Assembly (NCBI GenBank): GCA_035578175.1
Contig: JAQMRL010000006.1
Location: forward strand, 33,969,893-34,033,892
From: Catonia carolina
Lineage: Eukaryota > Arthropoda > Insecta > Hemiptera > Achilidae
Direction of reading: 5' to 3'
DNA: 64,000 nt
How positions within the stretch are numbered: position 1 is the first letter of the stretch; each line of letters opens with the position of its first letter. Shown piece by piece: positions 1 through 11,960 of the stretch. Below the pieces are notes generated by a model, which worked only from the letters and a program-made list of their open reading frames with translations, was not told the origin of the DNA and made no database searches. The position numbers were made by a program, and so were the translations under genes.

Positions 1-951
1 AAACAGGCGTAAACCAAAACAATAAATTTCTTTGAATGGACGAATCTTGGGTCGACTACAGAACAATAGAACCATAGTCTGTAGGTACAATGTACCATAT
101 TCAGCATGTACTGCGTAACTAAAATAGAGTAATTTTGGAATACTGTATACAATAAATGTACAGTACTTAACATTGTAACCAATAGCTAAGCTAAATGCAA
201 CGTACAGTACTGTATTACGGAATTGCGCATGTGCAGTAGGACTACATATTTAACAAGTTGTAGGCTACTGTATTAGCCTTCGTGGAATGTTCTGTTTTGT
301 TTCTTTAGAATAACTGCTGATTTCTGTTACTCGAATTCCCCCAGAACCCTTGAGGGTTCGAGTTATAGAAGATCGACTGTATTTACAAACTTATGCTTTG
401 GCTCCACAGGCAGTTTGTTACAGCCTTTCACAAGCAGGTTTTACCCGTTTTTAAATATACTCAAGAATCTCATACAATCGGTAGTTCTACGCGCTGCTTT
501 ATCCCTGCGAAAGAAACTTCTCGAATATACTGCTAAAAAAAGAACACGTTCCATCGTATGAGCAGTTTCTATTATAGACGTGTCTAAATAGCTTGACAGG
601 CAGGATTTTTACTGCTTAACTGATTTTTTCGCCTCTTTGCCGTACATTAGCATATCTTAAAATTTTTCATTCCGTTAAACCTTTAGGATTTATCAACACT
701 GATATTTACGCAACCACTGGCATCAGTAAAGAAGCATATAAATTTCACTTTGAAAACTGGAATTTTTAAATTTATAATAATAAATAAATATAGATAATAA
801 ATTTTAAATGTTAGCAAACTCTACATTTATAAATTCTAAGAACTGCACAGTTCACCTCCTTAGGCCAGTAGGCCTATAGCTAACCCCGGCGCAATAGCAG
901 AGATCCAGTTAATTTACTGCAGTTTCATTACTGGCAGTATTTTTACTGTTT
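1..951. other. 3' flank/UTR of the gene, with a pogo/Tigger-like scrap
   Basis: Downstream of the minus-strand stop. No AATAAA was found on the minus strand here. TATAAA variants lie near 770 and 830, so the 3' UTR end is undetermined and may leave the window. About 325-385 (minus) reads like the terminus of a pogo/Tigger-type DNA transposon (TATAACTCGAACCC). No other gene is seen. Confidence 0.3.
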
Positions 952-995
952 TTATGAAGCAGGAAATTCACTACTTGTAGAGGAACTTGTACTGC
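952..995 (-). CDS. Exon 6 (terminal coding exon): Ser/Thr-rich C-terminal tail
   Basis: A pyrimidine-rich acceptor (CTTCCAATGCCTCCACAG) precedes position 995. Read in the phase 1 left by exon 5, the exon completes a Gly codon and adds 13 residues rich in Ser and Thr (STSSSTSSEFPAS) before TAA at 954-952. The frame fit, the acceptor and the immediate in-frame stop support it, but it is short and was chosen by inspection. The alternative is that exon 5 reads through its weak donor and ends six residues later at 2898-2896. A further distal exon outside the window cannot be excluded. Confidence 0.6.
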
Positions 996-1447
996 CTGTG
1001 GAGGCATTGGAAGGGTATCTATTATCTTAAACCCGGCTTACACATAGCCCGTCATTTCACAAGTTATACGAGTCGACATTACACAATGTGGGGTAATAGA
1101 AAACAAAAATATTCCCTATCCAGGTAACACTGATGTCACAAATTTCCCTTTCTAGTCATTCTATCTGAATACAGCAATATTTAAATGTATCAAATCAAAT
1201 GAATAAAAACCACATTTAAGTACAAACGATTGTTTTCAATATTATCAGTAATATGAACGAGACTTTTCAAGACAATCTCGATTCAAAATATAGACAAATT
1301 CTTAATATATCTAACTAAATACTGAAAAAATACTAATTACCTTTATTATTTTAATTAATACTTAGGAACATCGTTAATACTATTTACAGTAAAGTTGACT
1401 TATCTTTTTCTTATTTTTTTTCAAGTAATTATATTTTTGTTTTTCAG

Positions 1448-1545
1448 ACTGCACTAGGAACAGGATGCCCATATCTTGTGTTAGATTGTCACGTAACTGC
1501 ATCTTGAGGAAGTGGCAAAAGTGATTCATGCTTGTCTCTGCCTTG
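1448..1545 (+). ncRNA. Exon-like segment on the plus strand (possible antisense lncRNA)
   Basis: A strong acceptor (TATTTTTGTTTTTCAG ending at 1447) and a consensus donor (GTGAGT from 1546) bound 98 bp that are less AT-rich than the surroundings. All three frames contain a stop, so it is unlikely to be an internal coding exon. It lies in intron 5 of the minus-strand gene. It could be a non-coding or UTR exon, or a chance pairing of sites. No partner exon was identified. Confidence 0.25.
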
Positions 1546-2915
1546 GTGAGTCACAACTGTATTAAAATAAAAAATATATTAATATAATTTATTATAAAAA
1601 AATAGCATTAATTTACTTTATAATCATTAATACCTATGTGTTAAAAATATCATTTTTACGTTTTCAATACTTCTAGGAATTTGAATAGTTGCAATAATAA
1701 TATGAAGTAGGTTATCACTTTTCCATATTATTCTGTTATACACAGTATAAAAAACACTTTCTGTTCAGGCAGGAAATTGTTTATTTTAGTACAATGCCAA
1801 CAATGTATACAAGAGAACCAAAGGTTTTTCCGTTACTGTTATTTTAAAAAAAGGGCGTACAGAAGAACATCTGACGCTTAGATATGTAGTACTTGTAATT
1901 TTTAAAACACAATCGTCACACTTGAACCTGTAGACATTATCATTTGTAATTGTAAACAATTTTGAACAAAAGATGTTCATTGGTTTATTAAACTTATCTA
2001 TTCGTAATCTTCTTCTTATCCTTAATGATCTTATTCAAATGAATTATAAATATTCCCTCTTGAACATATTGTACCCTACTAATTTCAAACTTTCTTTTCC
2101 ATTTAAAAATATATATTGTAACAACGGAATACTAAAATTAGCCAAGGGAATAAATTGTTTATTGTAAAAAATTAAGTATTTTATGAGTTGAAGTGTATTC
2201 AGTATGGATGATCGATTGCAATGAATAAAATGATTTGTATACGAATTCTGGGAAATCAAAACTAGTAGAAACGTTTGTTTTTATTTTCATACTTTCTTTA
2301 TGCTCCAGTAAAATGGAGTAAGTGATACAACGGTCTCGATTCTTTGGAGAAACTATAGTCTTTATAGTTCGTTCATATCGAAATAGTGTCGTTACGGGAC
2401 CAGTTTTGAATTGTGTTAATAAAACGTGTGCGTGCAAGTGGTATCAAATAGTTGTGGACAGATAATTCATTATTTTGATTATTAAGTGAGAATATCTTAT
2501 TTACAGTCGTTTAGTTTAAGCTGTAAATTCTGTAATTAACTTAATTGAAATGATCTGATTGTAGACTAAGCTTAATAGTAATTAATTGTAATTATTAATC
2601 ATGGTATCGATAATTATTTGTTATAAGTTTAAAGAAAGTTTGTTTATTATTTATTATACGCAGTCCCGAACGAACCTAGGCTTAGGTATTACAATATTTT
2701 ACTTTGTCCTCCTGAATTATTGTTATCCAAAACCAATCAAGTCTTTCTCAAGATAAGCCTAATAAGGCTATTGACGACAAGTAGAATGACATGGCCATTC
2801 TCATTCACAGCTACATTCGCTAATATTTACAGCATAAGCCATCTGCTAGTTCTACGGCACAATTTTATAAACAAAAATAAACATAAAATTATAATTCATG
2901 AATGAGATACTATAC

Positions 2916-3339
2916 CTTTGAAGAGATCTGATGTCAAGAATTCGTCCTCAACCAATTTTATATGATGCGTTGATGCAAATCTATTTCTCCATCTCCATAT
3001 TAATAAAACAAGGAAAACTGCAAACGCTGCACCGATTCCTGATAATGCTTCAATCTGATATTCTGACGGTAACGCAGTTTGTTTAAGAATATCTCCTTGT
3101 TCATAAGATTCTCTTTCATCTTCTTCGACCTCTTCATCGTCAGTTTCAATTTCTTCAGCATCAACCGTTTTGTTTGTTAATTCTCGTAACAATATTGATG
3201 AAGTTATTGTTGTGGGTTCCTCTTCTTTGGTTTGATTGTCTTCCGGTAATATAATACCTTCTTCTTTACCTTTATGAGTATCAATCACTAATTCTTCACT
3301 CTTCTCAGGATGTGATGTTCCAGGATTCATTAGTTCAAC
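2916..3339 (-). CDS. Exon 5: acidic stalk, transmembrane helix and cytoplasmic tail
   Basis: The acceptor TTTGTTTGTTTAACAG precedes 3339 and the frame continues exon 4 exactly (…HVQ|VELMNPG…). It encodes residues 255-395. The first part is a polar linker with sequons NQT (about 289) and NKT (about 310). A run dominated by Asp and Glu follows (about 316-334). The hydrophobic helix (GIGAAFAVFLVLLIW core, about 350-369) is followed by the stop-transfer cluster RWRNRF, giving an N-outside type I topology. The tail holds HHIKLVEDEFLTSDLFK. The donor is AAAG|GTATAG at 2915, weaker than the others. Reading through it gives GIVSHS and a stop at 2896, a possible alternative end. Confidence 0.9.
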
Positions 3340-3597
3340 CTGTTAAACAAACAAATATATCAATGGAAGATTAATAAAAAAACAGCTTACAGACAGTCAC
3401 AGGAATATTTCTGTCGCCAAAAATTGACTTTTGGAAGTTTCATTATACCAGTATTAAGGTTTAAATGGTTTATAAGAACATATTACAGACCAAAATATTC
3501 CAAAAGTTCAATTTAAATATATCATAAATTTTCCTTGACGCCTTTTTAGGTTTATATAAACAAACAAGGAAACATTTAGTAAAAAGGTTTTAAAAAA

Positions 3598-4022
3598 TAT
3601 TAGAAAAAATTTCTTAAAACACTATGTTTGGAGTGTAGAATTATACGGGAGTGAAACGTGGGTGATAGGAGCTGTAGAAAGGAAGAGGATAGAAGCTTTT
3701 GAAATGTGGTGTTGTAGGAAAATGTTAAAGATTAGGTGGGTGGACAGGATAAGTAATTTAGAGGTTCTTAGGCGAGTTGATGAAAAAAGAAGTATATGGA
3801 AGCATCTTACCAGAAGAAGGGATAGGCTAGTGGGGCATACGACATCCATGTACTGGTCTATCAATAATGGAGGGTAATATTGAGGGAGTGAATTGTAGGG
3901 GGAGGCAAATGTTAAAATATATCAAATTACAACAGATGTAGGGTGTTACAGGTATGTATATATTAAACGACTTGCACAAGTTAGAACAGCTTGGAGAACT
4001 GAATCAAACCAGTCGAGAAACT
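3598..4022 (+). pseudogene. Non-LTR retrotransposon 3' fragment (family shared with 59670-60485)
   Basis: Translation shows the familiar C-terminal segment of insect non-LTR reverse transcriptases: ELYGSETWVIGAVERKRIEA, FEMWCCRKMLKI, then RVDEKRSIWKHL and TRRRDRLVGH. A frameshift and stops follow. The same block occurs inverted at 59670-60485. The copy starts inside the protein, as in 5'-truncated LINE insertions. Not functional. Confidence 0.8.
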
Positions 4023-4164
4023 GATGACAAAAATAATAAGAAAAACAAATTTAATTCTGTGTACAGCACAAGTATATACTTTGATCACTTGGAAAATTAA
4101 GGAAGAGTTTCAAAATCCATGGAATTTATATAACTTTCAAAAAAAAACACTGTTAAGGAAAATG

Positions 4165-4187
4165 TGTATATATATATATATATATAT
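4165..4187. repeat. (TA)n microsatellite
   Basis: About 11 TA units. Confidence 0.9.
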
Positions 4188-4954
4188 AAAAGAAGGTCAG
4201 ATCCAATAAAAACGGATCAATTTTCACGTTCCCGTCAACAGAGAGAGAGTAAATGGACAAAGGGGGAAGAGTGGTTACAAGTTCTTCACAAATCTAATTT
4301 CATCCAATCAAGTAACTTCAACACCTTTCCTAGCTAAACCCCATCGGCCTTCCTTCTTTCTTGCCTATACCTTTTTCACTTCAAATAACACAAAACAGTC
4401 TTGTTGCCTTGCTAAAATGCCAAAAATATCAGCTAAAAACAGAAACTTAACCCTCTGGGAAACTACAGTGCCACAAAATAACAATTCAATATGACAGAAA
4501 ACCTTTTTTCCTTTTTTTCTTTCTTCTCGTCATAGAAACAAAAGCATTTTATTCGGATGTAATATCCGTATACACATTCGACCTATATAATACAACTAAT
4601 AAAAAATTTGATGGATAAACGATTCTTTTATTGTTTCTTATATATTTTCCTTCTTATCTTTTAGGACAATTAAGTTATCAATTTTTAAATATAATTTAAA
4701 GAGATGTCTTTTGTAATCAAGACAATGGGTAATCGAATAGATTTTTTGATTTTTTCGAATTTAATAACGAAAATATATTTTTTTGTTTTCCCAAAATATC
4801 TGAGTGGTTAAGCTAAATTAAAAAACTGGTGTAAAACACTTAACACTACTTCCTCTTGAGAATGTAAATAATAAAATACATTCTACGTATAATCATTAGT
4901 AAACAAAGTAAAATAAAAATCAACTACTGTTCGCCATAATAATATGGGAAATTA

Positions 4955-5292
4955 CTAAATTTGACGTTAAATTGGGCTTTGTAGACGAAAATTTTATGAA
5001 ATAAAAGTTGTAGATTTTTATATTTCCTACAACTTTGATTTTATAAACTTTGTCGTAAAATGTGTAAAGGCCGTAATTTTAAAAAACAACTTTTTACCAA
5101 TTTTGTGGAGCAAAATACAGAAATTCAGTAATTGACACTAAATAAGCGTTGTACAAAAAATGTTCCGAATAAAAGATGTACGTTTCTAAATGTTCGACAA
5201 CTTTGATTGATTATATACACTTTTGCTCTAGAATAATTTCTAAGGCCGCAATCTTAAAAAAAACATTTCTTACCACTAGAGCACAATTATAA
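4955..5292 (-). repeat. Repeat E, degenerate internal part
   Basis: Two diverged tandem modules of family E (GAAATAAAAGTTGTAG, CTACAACTTT, then AAGGCCGCAATCTTAAAA). Both termini are missing. This is among the most decayed E copies in the window, so probably old. Confidence 0.6.
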
Positions 5293-7300
5293 AGATTGTA
5301 ACGTACGAAAACTAACTGCAACGTACGTATAAAAAATTAATTGCAACTGCAGTACGTAGAAAAAATTAAGACCAAATACAGTCGATTTAAAATAAGATCA
5401 GAGTAAACCTACACGATGATTCAGCAATGGGAAATTTTTAATGTAATATTTCCCTGCAGTATTTCACCGGCAGGGAATTTTTTATTTTATAATGAAACAG
5501 CTGATTTATTTTAAACATTTACTTGTATTGTTAAACAAAAGTTTGAATAATGATTACTTTACAAAATAAAATCCTTCATGAATCATTTTTGAACTTTCAT
5601 CCTATTTTAATGTAACTGTACTGTAGTTTCAAATTATGCAGATAGTAACTTTTTCCGTAAGACATATTTTAATTTATTAAAAAAAAAATTCCCTCTACAA
5701 TTATTTACATTATTGTTTTACAAGTTTAAATTGTGTATTATTTAACATTAAAGTTGTATTGTAAATTTGTCGGTCATTATTGAGTATATTAATAAATAGT
5801 ATACTTATTCAATAATAAAGTTTTCAGAACTATTTAAACTATATTTTACAATGGTAACTACAAATTCTTGTAATGCACGGTATAAATAAATAAATTTATT
5901 TGGTTATCAATTTAAAACTTTAACCATATAAATAACATATGATATAACAGCTGATATAGTAATTTACAAAATTATGAAAAAAAATTCCCTTTAGCGGTAA
6001 CGAATGCGGTATAATAATAACAAAAAAATCCCTTTTTTATCACTTCATATATTCCCTATTTAAACAATACTGTCACATTAAATTAAACCTACTGTAGTTA
6101 TATTTAAAAATATTTCTATATTTTTGTAACATTAAACAACGTTGTCAAAACTGCAGCAGTTAGGAAAATATATAAACAGCTGAGCAATAATAAATCAAGA
6201 TGGCATAAGAAAAATAATTAAGTTTTAGTGTCTGTATTGTTCACCTCAAGTTCGTACAGTAAGAAAAAATCGGACGATTTTATCTTAAATTCGTACACAT
6301 ACCTACTAGTATATAGGTAATTGTCTACACAAAATATTTTAACAAATTAGGCTGATTGAGACAGTATAAATTTTGCTCAATATTCTTAGTTAGGTTCCGT
6401 ACGTCTCAGAATAATTTATCATATATTTAAATTTCCTTAATCATTATACTAATCTAAATTAATAAATTTAGGCAACTATTTAATTTATAATACGATATAA
6501 TCCTTTAAGATTTTAACGTCAGATTTATAGAAACGCTTAGCATGAGATTTGACTTCGTGATTTAACAAATGACATAAGAAAAACGGTTTAAGGACGATGT
6601 AGATTTAGGCGGAAAAGTGATGACTAAGATGTGAAAAAGAAAGAAGAACAAGGTACTGTTATGCTTACTGATCTCAACTTGTTATCAGAATTTGTGTCAA
6701 AACTTTAAGCAATTTCTCTTCGTCTCTTGTCTTGACTTCGTCTGTTTATCCTATGACATTAATATAAATTTACGACTGCAATAGGATCTGTCGTTATCTT
6801 TAAGTAACATGAATGATGGTAAAACTTTACGGTTTGATGCGTTTCCGATCTTATCGTACTTCCGAAACCCTCTCTTTACCTCAGCTTAAAATATACAAAC
6901 TGTTATCTAAATCATATTTAGACAGGGAATTTTATTTTCAGTAAGTGGTTTTTATTCAATAAGAAAAACCAGTTGGGTACACTTTATTTCAGATAACTTT
7001 TAAGTAATGAGAAATAAATCTCTTCCTTCAGTCAGTTTTAATATGTCATCAATTATAAACCCGTGAAAAATATTTTTTATAAACTCCGATAAAATAAATT
7101 TATTAAACGCAAGATAAAACTGGTAATATATTGCTAATACAAATTTGATAATGTATTTATGCGAGCTACAGAATTTAAATTGAACCAAATAACTTAAAAA
7201 TTGTATTCAAATGAAGGACCTTCTTTCAGAAAATTATCAATAATAAGAAAATATATAACGAAATGCTATATAGATAAAGTTTAAGATAATTAAGTCTTTT
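5293..7300. other. Intron 4 sequence without recognised features
   Basis: About 2 kb, strongly AT-rich. The words TTCCCT/AGGGAA recur, including a small hairpin with TTCCCTGC at 5450-5457 and GCAGGGAA at 5470-5477. A stretch near 6048-6085 resembles one near 1108-1145 (TATTCCCTAT, then ACTG and TGTCACA), perhaps an old unknown repeat. No coding signal. Confidence 0.4.
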
Positions 7301-7678
7301 GCAGGTGCAGTGTAAAATTTTTACACTTAATCTGTTCGTTTCAGGGCTAAAAATAAATAGTTCTGTTTCTTATCACATGGCCAGCCAATTAAATGACTGA
7401 ACCATTTAAGCACAGAAGAGGAGGAGGTGTAAAAGACACTAATCAGAGTTATCTCCTCTGAAAGTAATGAATTTCATTATACAGCCAGACCCTATGGTGA
7501 ATGAAGTGAAGGTGTCATTTGCTATTAAAATTATGTGTTTTTCAGAAGACCCAGCATGCTGATAAGCGTACTTTTCCACTCAGTGAAGAAGGCAATGGTA
7601 AACCACCTTACTCCTCGATTTTCTGAGTAAAACCTCTACAGGTTCAAACCAGCCTTTTGGCTGATGACCTAAACAACA
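7301..7678 (+). repeat. SINE-D copy, plus strand
   Basis: Shares the 5' block (TTCAGGGCTAAAAATAAATA), the middle (CAGCCAGACCC), the word GGCAATGGTAAACCACC and the 3' end (GGCTGATGACCTAAACAACA) with copies at 33516, 53036 and 57770. The 3' end is followed by A-rich sequence. It contains short open frames only by chance. Confidence 0.75.
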
Positions 7679-7744
7679 AAATCAAGTCTTTTGATACAAT
7701 ACACATTGCATTAAGTTATACTGTGCACAATGGGTGTACCTAAT

Positions 7745-8460
7745 TACGTTTATAAATAAATCCAAAATAAGATTTTTTTTACTTTGAAAAAATCTGATAT
7801 GTACATTGTACACTTTCTTAGAGTTTCAGCCGTCTGTCTATCTCATCCGGAAATTAATAAACAAAAAATTTTTGTTTTAAAATAAAACTTCCTTTTCAAC
7901 CCCTTTAAGGGTACATTTTTGTAATCGTTAAGGATCCGGAACTTAGTAAATAAAAAATATTGGTTTAAGTGTCAGACACAACGTTCAACATTTTAGGGGT
8001 ATAGTTTGGAAATTGTTATGGGTTTAATTTTTTTTAGTTAAACTATAAATAAGGTTACCAAAATTCAGCCATCTAACTCGTCTGGAACGTAGTTAACAAT
8101 AATATTAGTTTAAGGGTTGAACACCATTATCATCCCCTTAGGGGTACTTTTGGAAATGATTAAGAAGTAACGTTTGTAGTTGAGCATATAATAAGTAACA
8201 TCTTCATCGAGTTTCAGCCATCTAGCTAGTTCGGAACTTAGTAAACGGAAAAGTATGGGTTTAAAGCTTAAACACCTTTCACAATCTCTTAACGGTGGAA
8301 TGTCTAAATCCTTTATATTTGACTTTTCTGTGGATACCAAAGAAAAATTCCCTCCAAATTTCAACTTTTGAAAATTGTGCAAATACGAGAATTAGTGATG
8401 AATGTGTCAGTCAGTCAGTCAATGAGGGCTTTTCCATTTATATACTCAGATTTGTAGTAT
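7745..8460. repeat. Repeat F: tandem diverged modules with a GTCA-rich end
   Basis: At least three diverged modules of about 150-200 bp carry GGAACTTAGTAAA or a variant, a GGTTTAA word, CCCCTTAGGGGTA and GTTTCAGCCATCTAGCTAGT. The block ends with GTCAGTCAGTCAGTCAATGA and GGGCTTTTCCATTTATATA, an end style common in insect non-autonomous DNA elements. The class is unknown and the coding frame at 8110-8382 is a by-product. Confidence 0.5.
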
Positions 8461-8641
8461 AGACTACAATACGCGTTATTTAATACGTATGAAATTATAA
8501 ACTATTATCAAAAATTTATTTATGATACTCAGCAATAAACATAAGATGTCTTTTAAGAAGTCTAAAGAAGTCAGGAAAATACTGGAATAAAGTTCAAGTA
8601 TTACTGCAATAACGATATCAAAATATCGGTTGAAATCTTAC

Positions 8642-9163
8642 CTGTACATGGAACAGTGTATCAGGCCAGAGTGATAACGCGACACATGTTGAAGACGTCA
8701 ACAGGTTCCCTCGCAATCCACCACCAGCAACTTCCCAAGTGACCAAATACAGAGCACGAGGGTGCCTTGCTTCCCAAGCCACTTCAGCTATAACAACTGC
8801 TTCCTGATGAATCACAGAAACTTCACGAAGATGCCAACCTTTATCTTCACCAAGACCAATTTCCTCAGCTGGTCCATAAATTGTCACTAATCCATCACGG
8901 CCTACTACTAACACTCGAACCATACCACCCGTTGGAATTTTTGCCGATAAATCTAATGTTTGAGTTATTTGACGCCATGCATTGTTCAATCTTCTCATCA
9001 CTAAATAAACCCAAGGTCCTTCTAATTCAGGAGCTGGTGCTGGCCACCGGGTTTCTTGACCTTTTATCATTAGTACCTCTTCACCTCTTCGTACTAAAAC
9101 AGGTGCTCTTTGAGCTCCTCTTCCACTGTCCATAAATCGACATGCTGCTTCACAACCAGGTCC
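8642..9163 (-). CDS. Exon 4: end of Cys box and two FN3-like modules
   Basis: Acceptor TTTTATTTTTGTTTCAG and donor CAG|GTAAGA bound 174 codons (residues 81-254), in frame with exons 3 and 5. It opens with GPGCEAACRF, the last two of the ten clustered cysteines (84, 88). Module 1 (about 101-178) includes PWVYLVMRRLNNAWRQ and MVRVLVVGRDG, which fit the late strands of an FN3 fold. Module 2 (about 192-254) has VAWEARHP, ALYLVTWEVAGGG and LSLWPDTLFHVQV, matching the FN3 core Trp and the terminal YxVxV-like strand. A lone Cys lies at 240. Codon use is markedly richer in G and C than the introns. This is the strongest coding signal in the window. Confidence 0.93.
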
Positions 9164-9615
9164 CTGAAACAAAAATAAAAATCACTGATTAAAATTCTAA
9201 TTTAAATTTCTTAGTTTGTTTTTAGAAACAAGCAAAATAATTTTTCAAAACATGAACAAGTTGTAAATCAGTAATTACAAAATTGTCGATGAAAGACATG
9301 TCTGATACAATTAATTTTAATGAACGGTTTATCGGATTAAACTGTGTTACCTAAAGTTCAAAATTCGCTAACCATCGGATACAACAAATTTAAAATATGG
9401 GGTCTGAATTGTCAGATAATAAATATAACAGGAATAAATATTTTGTACGTGTATAAAAACTACCATATTGTTAATAATATTGGCCCAAAATATTCATGGT
9501 AAACTTACATTTGAAACAACTATACAATTTCTTCACTCTAAATCGCCCATAAGTCTCAAACAGAAATTTATTACTCTACAATCCCCTCTTAAAAAACATA
9601 TATGGATGATATTCA

Positions 9616-10428
9616 CATTTTTTCTTTCTCTTGCCTACATGAATATATAAGACGGAAAGTATTGTTTTCATGTCGATTTTTCGAAATCAATTTATCCCCG
9701 GATCTACACGTTTTCAGACCCCTTGAATCCAAAAAACATGTTTTTAGCGATTGGTCTGTAAGTGTGTATGAACAAAATATCTCAAAAAAGGAACATTTTC
9801 ATCAAAATCGGTCAATGGAAGTAGTAGTTATTCGTCTAATTTATAACATTTTTGCAATTTTCTCAAAAAACCGCTCCTACGATTTTTTAAAAATCCCCTT
9901 AAATACTATATTTTTTATGTTCTACAATAATAGGCGCCATGTCTACAAAAATTCTTGACGGTTGTTCTCTAGTAGACAAAAAGTTTTTTTTAAAGATTGC
10001 AGCCTTAATATGCATTTAAACGCAAATGTATAAAACGTTGTAGAAAATTTAAAAACCTATAACTTTTATTTCAAACATTTCTTTGTATAAGGCTTAGTTA
10101 AGCAATAATTCGTTATATTCACTTTTCTTTTCACGAAAATCTGTAAAAAATGTGGTTTTTGAAGATTTCAGCCTAAGTATGCTAAGTATTACAACAAAGG
10201 TGTATATAATCAAATTTACAGATAATTACAAGACCTATAACTTTTATTTAGAGCATTTTTCTCTACAGAGCCTAGTTTAGCGTCGTATTATTAAGCCAGA
10301 CTGAGGTTGATTTTCATTTTGCATCATTGATCATGATTAAAATGAAGTTATGTTTTTTGTTTATTTCTAATATTTCATTATTTGTATTGGCAAAAGAAAG
10401 TTGTGTGACTGTTTCACGCCAGATTTTT
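9616..10428 (+). repeat. Repeat E copy, near full length, plus strand
   Basis: Starts with TTTCTTTCTCTTGCCTACATG and ends with the family 3' block (AAAGTTGTGTGACTGTTTCA, CGCCAGATTTTT). It lacks the long GT run seen in other copies. It lies in intron 3, just upstream of exon 4 in gene order. Confidence 0.8.
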
Positions 10429-11589
10429 ATTTAATTTAAACAGAGTAATTTAAAAACTATTCAACCATTTTAGTCTAAATTTCTTCGTATAATTACCGGT
10501 TCACCCTACTATCTCTCAAATCACAAACTACACGCCGATTTGAAAAAAAGTTCATTTGTGACATCATCAAAAATTCTATCAGAAACTATAAATTCATAAA
10601 AATTCGCTAATCAGTGATATAGCAAATCCACGAGGCTTCATTAGAAAATTAAAAAGAAATTGGAGCAGAGATCTTCGTTTTTTCTTTCAGCATGTTTATG
10701 TATACGTAGTAGAAAAAGATAAATGTAAAATATTAGATGAAATTTGTTTTTTTATTTTGTTTCATAATTTTAGTATATTTTTCGTTCATAGTGATTCCAA
10801 ATTTAACATTGGATGTTGTATTTTATTCGTGCTTGTACTTTTTAATTGTAATGAAATATCGATTCCCTCTTATCTTATGGTTATTCTCTGTAGTACAAAG
10901 ATTCAAAATGAAGTTCAAAAAAGTTTTCATGCTATCAAACGGAAAAATTATTTTATGCTACAATAGTCTTATTATTTTTATTAAAGAAGAAATTTATTTG
11001 TCAATCTCAACGAAATAATAAAACTCCATGGAACTGTCACCATCTACCATTTAGATTTAGTAATGTCGATTTCAAGAACTTTTACAAACGGATAAAATTA
11101 GAAAACCACAAAAACAAAATCTCCTATATACTAAAAAAGATTAAAGAGATGGAAAACTGCTTTCAAATGACGCGAATATTTAATTACATTCCACATAAAA
11201 GAAAATCCTTGAGACGTTTGATACAAAATATAATTTAAATAATTAAAGTGTAATTAAAGATCTTAATTAAAACAGCGTTAATGGAAGTTTTATACAAAGT
11301 ACTTGAGTTTATGATGAAAATATAACGGATTTTTCTTTGTCCTTCGCGGAACTAATCTGTTTCTTAAGGTCAAAAGGGAATGCTTACGGGAAAATAATTT
11401 TTTATACCACTACCGTCGACTATAATAAAGGTATTTAATTTTTTCGTGTTTGCGGTACTGTAGTTTTGTTAGAAGCTTCATGAAAACGAGGTTACGTTGA
11501 CAAGTGTTTTAAGCTTAATATTGTAAATTTATTTTAACAGTACTTCTCTGCGCATGCGTTAACTTATCAATATCAAACAATAAGAATTT
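10429..11589. other. Intron 3 stretch without recognised features
   Basis: AT-rich. Overlapping open frames at 10737-11018 encode Phe/Ile/Leu-rich peptides that follow base composition, with no splice context or family resemblance. No gene is called. Confidence 0.4.
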
Positions 11590-11710
11590 AGGGCGCCTTC
11601 GTAGACTATACAGCACAATGCAACGCAGAAGGCCTCGTGTTCGATTTCCTTCTAGGGTCTGGAAATAATCACATAGATTCATGTGGTTTGAACCCTACAG
11701 ACTTTGTTAC
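11590..11710 (+). repeat. SINE-B copy, tRNA-like head
   Basis: GCGCCTTCGTAG then a B-box-like GTGTTCGATTTCC and TCTAGGGTCTGGAAAT match the head of the SINE-B copies at 15500 and 30865. The A box is degraded and the tail is absent. Confidence 0.55.
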
Positions 11711-11820
11711 GTACCGTAAACCAAAAAAGTCATTAATAATCAAAGTTTTCGATGTAATTTCATGTTGTTTAGGTTATCAGGCGAGAGACTCGTTTAACCC
11801 TCTAGAGATTCTAGACTCTA

Positions 11821-11960
11821 GACCCTCTGAAAAGCGCATATTTTCGACCCTGCAAATGACACTTTTACCTCATTCACCACAGGGTCTGGCGGTATGTAGA
11901 AATTCATTACTTTAAAAGGAGATAACTCTACTAGTGTCTTTTACACCTCTACTCTTATAT
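11821..11960 (-). repeat. SINE-D fragment
   Basis: Middle part of SINE-D (complement of CACCACAGGGTCTGGC, and CACTAGTAGAGTTATCTCC). Both ends are lost. Confidence 0.7.

Noticed and set aside
2159..2437. 92-codon minus-strand frame in intron 5
   Set aside because: No acceptor or donor fits it to the gene and no family is recognised.
1108..6085. Recurrent TTCCCT words with some longer similarity
   Set aside because: The similarity between 1108-1145 and 6048-6085 is too short and gapped to define a repeat by eye; a dot plot would decide.
10737..11018. 93-codon Phe/Leu/Ile-rich frame resembling a membrane protein
   Set aside because: Hydrophobicity follows from T-rich sequence; no splice sites, homologous motif or codon bias.
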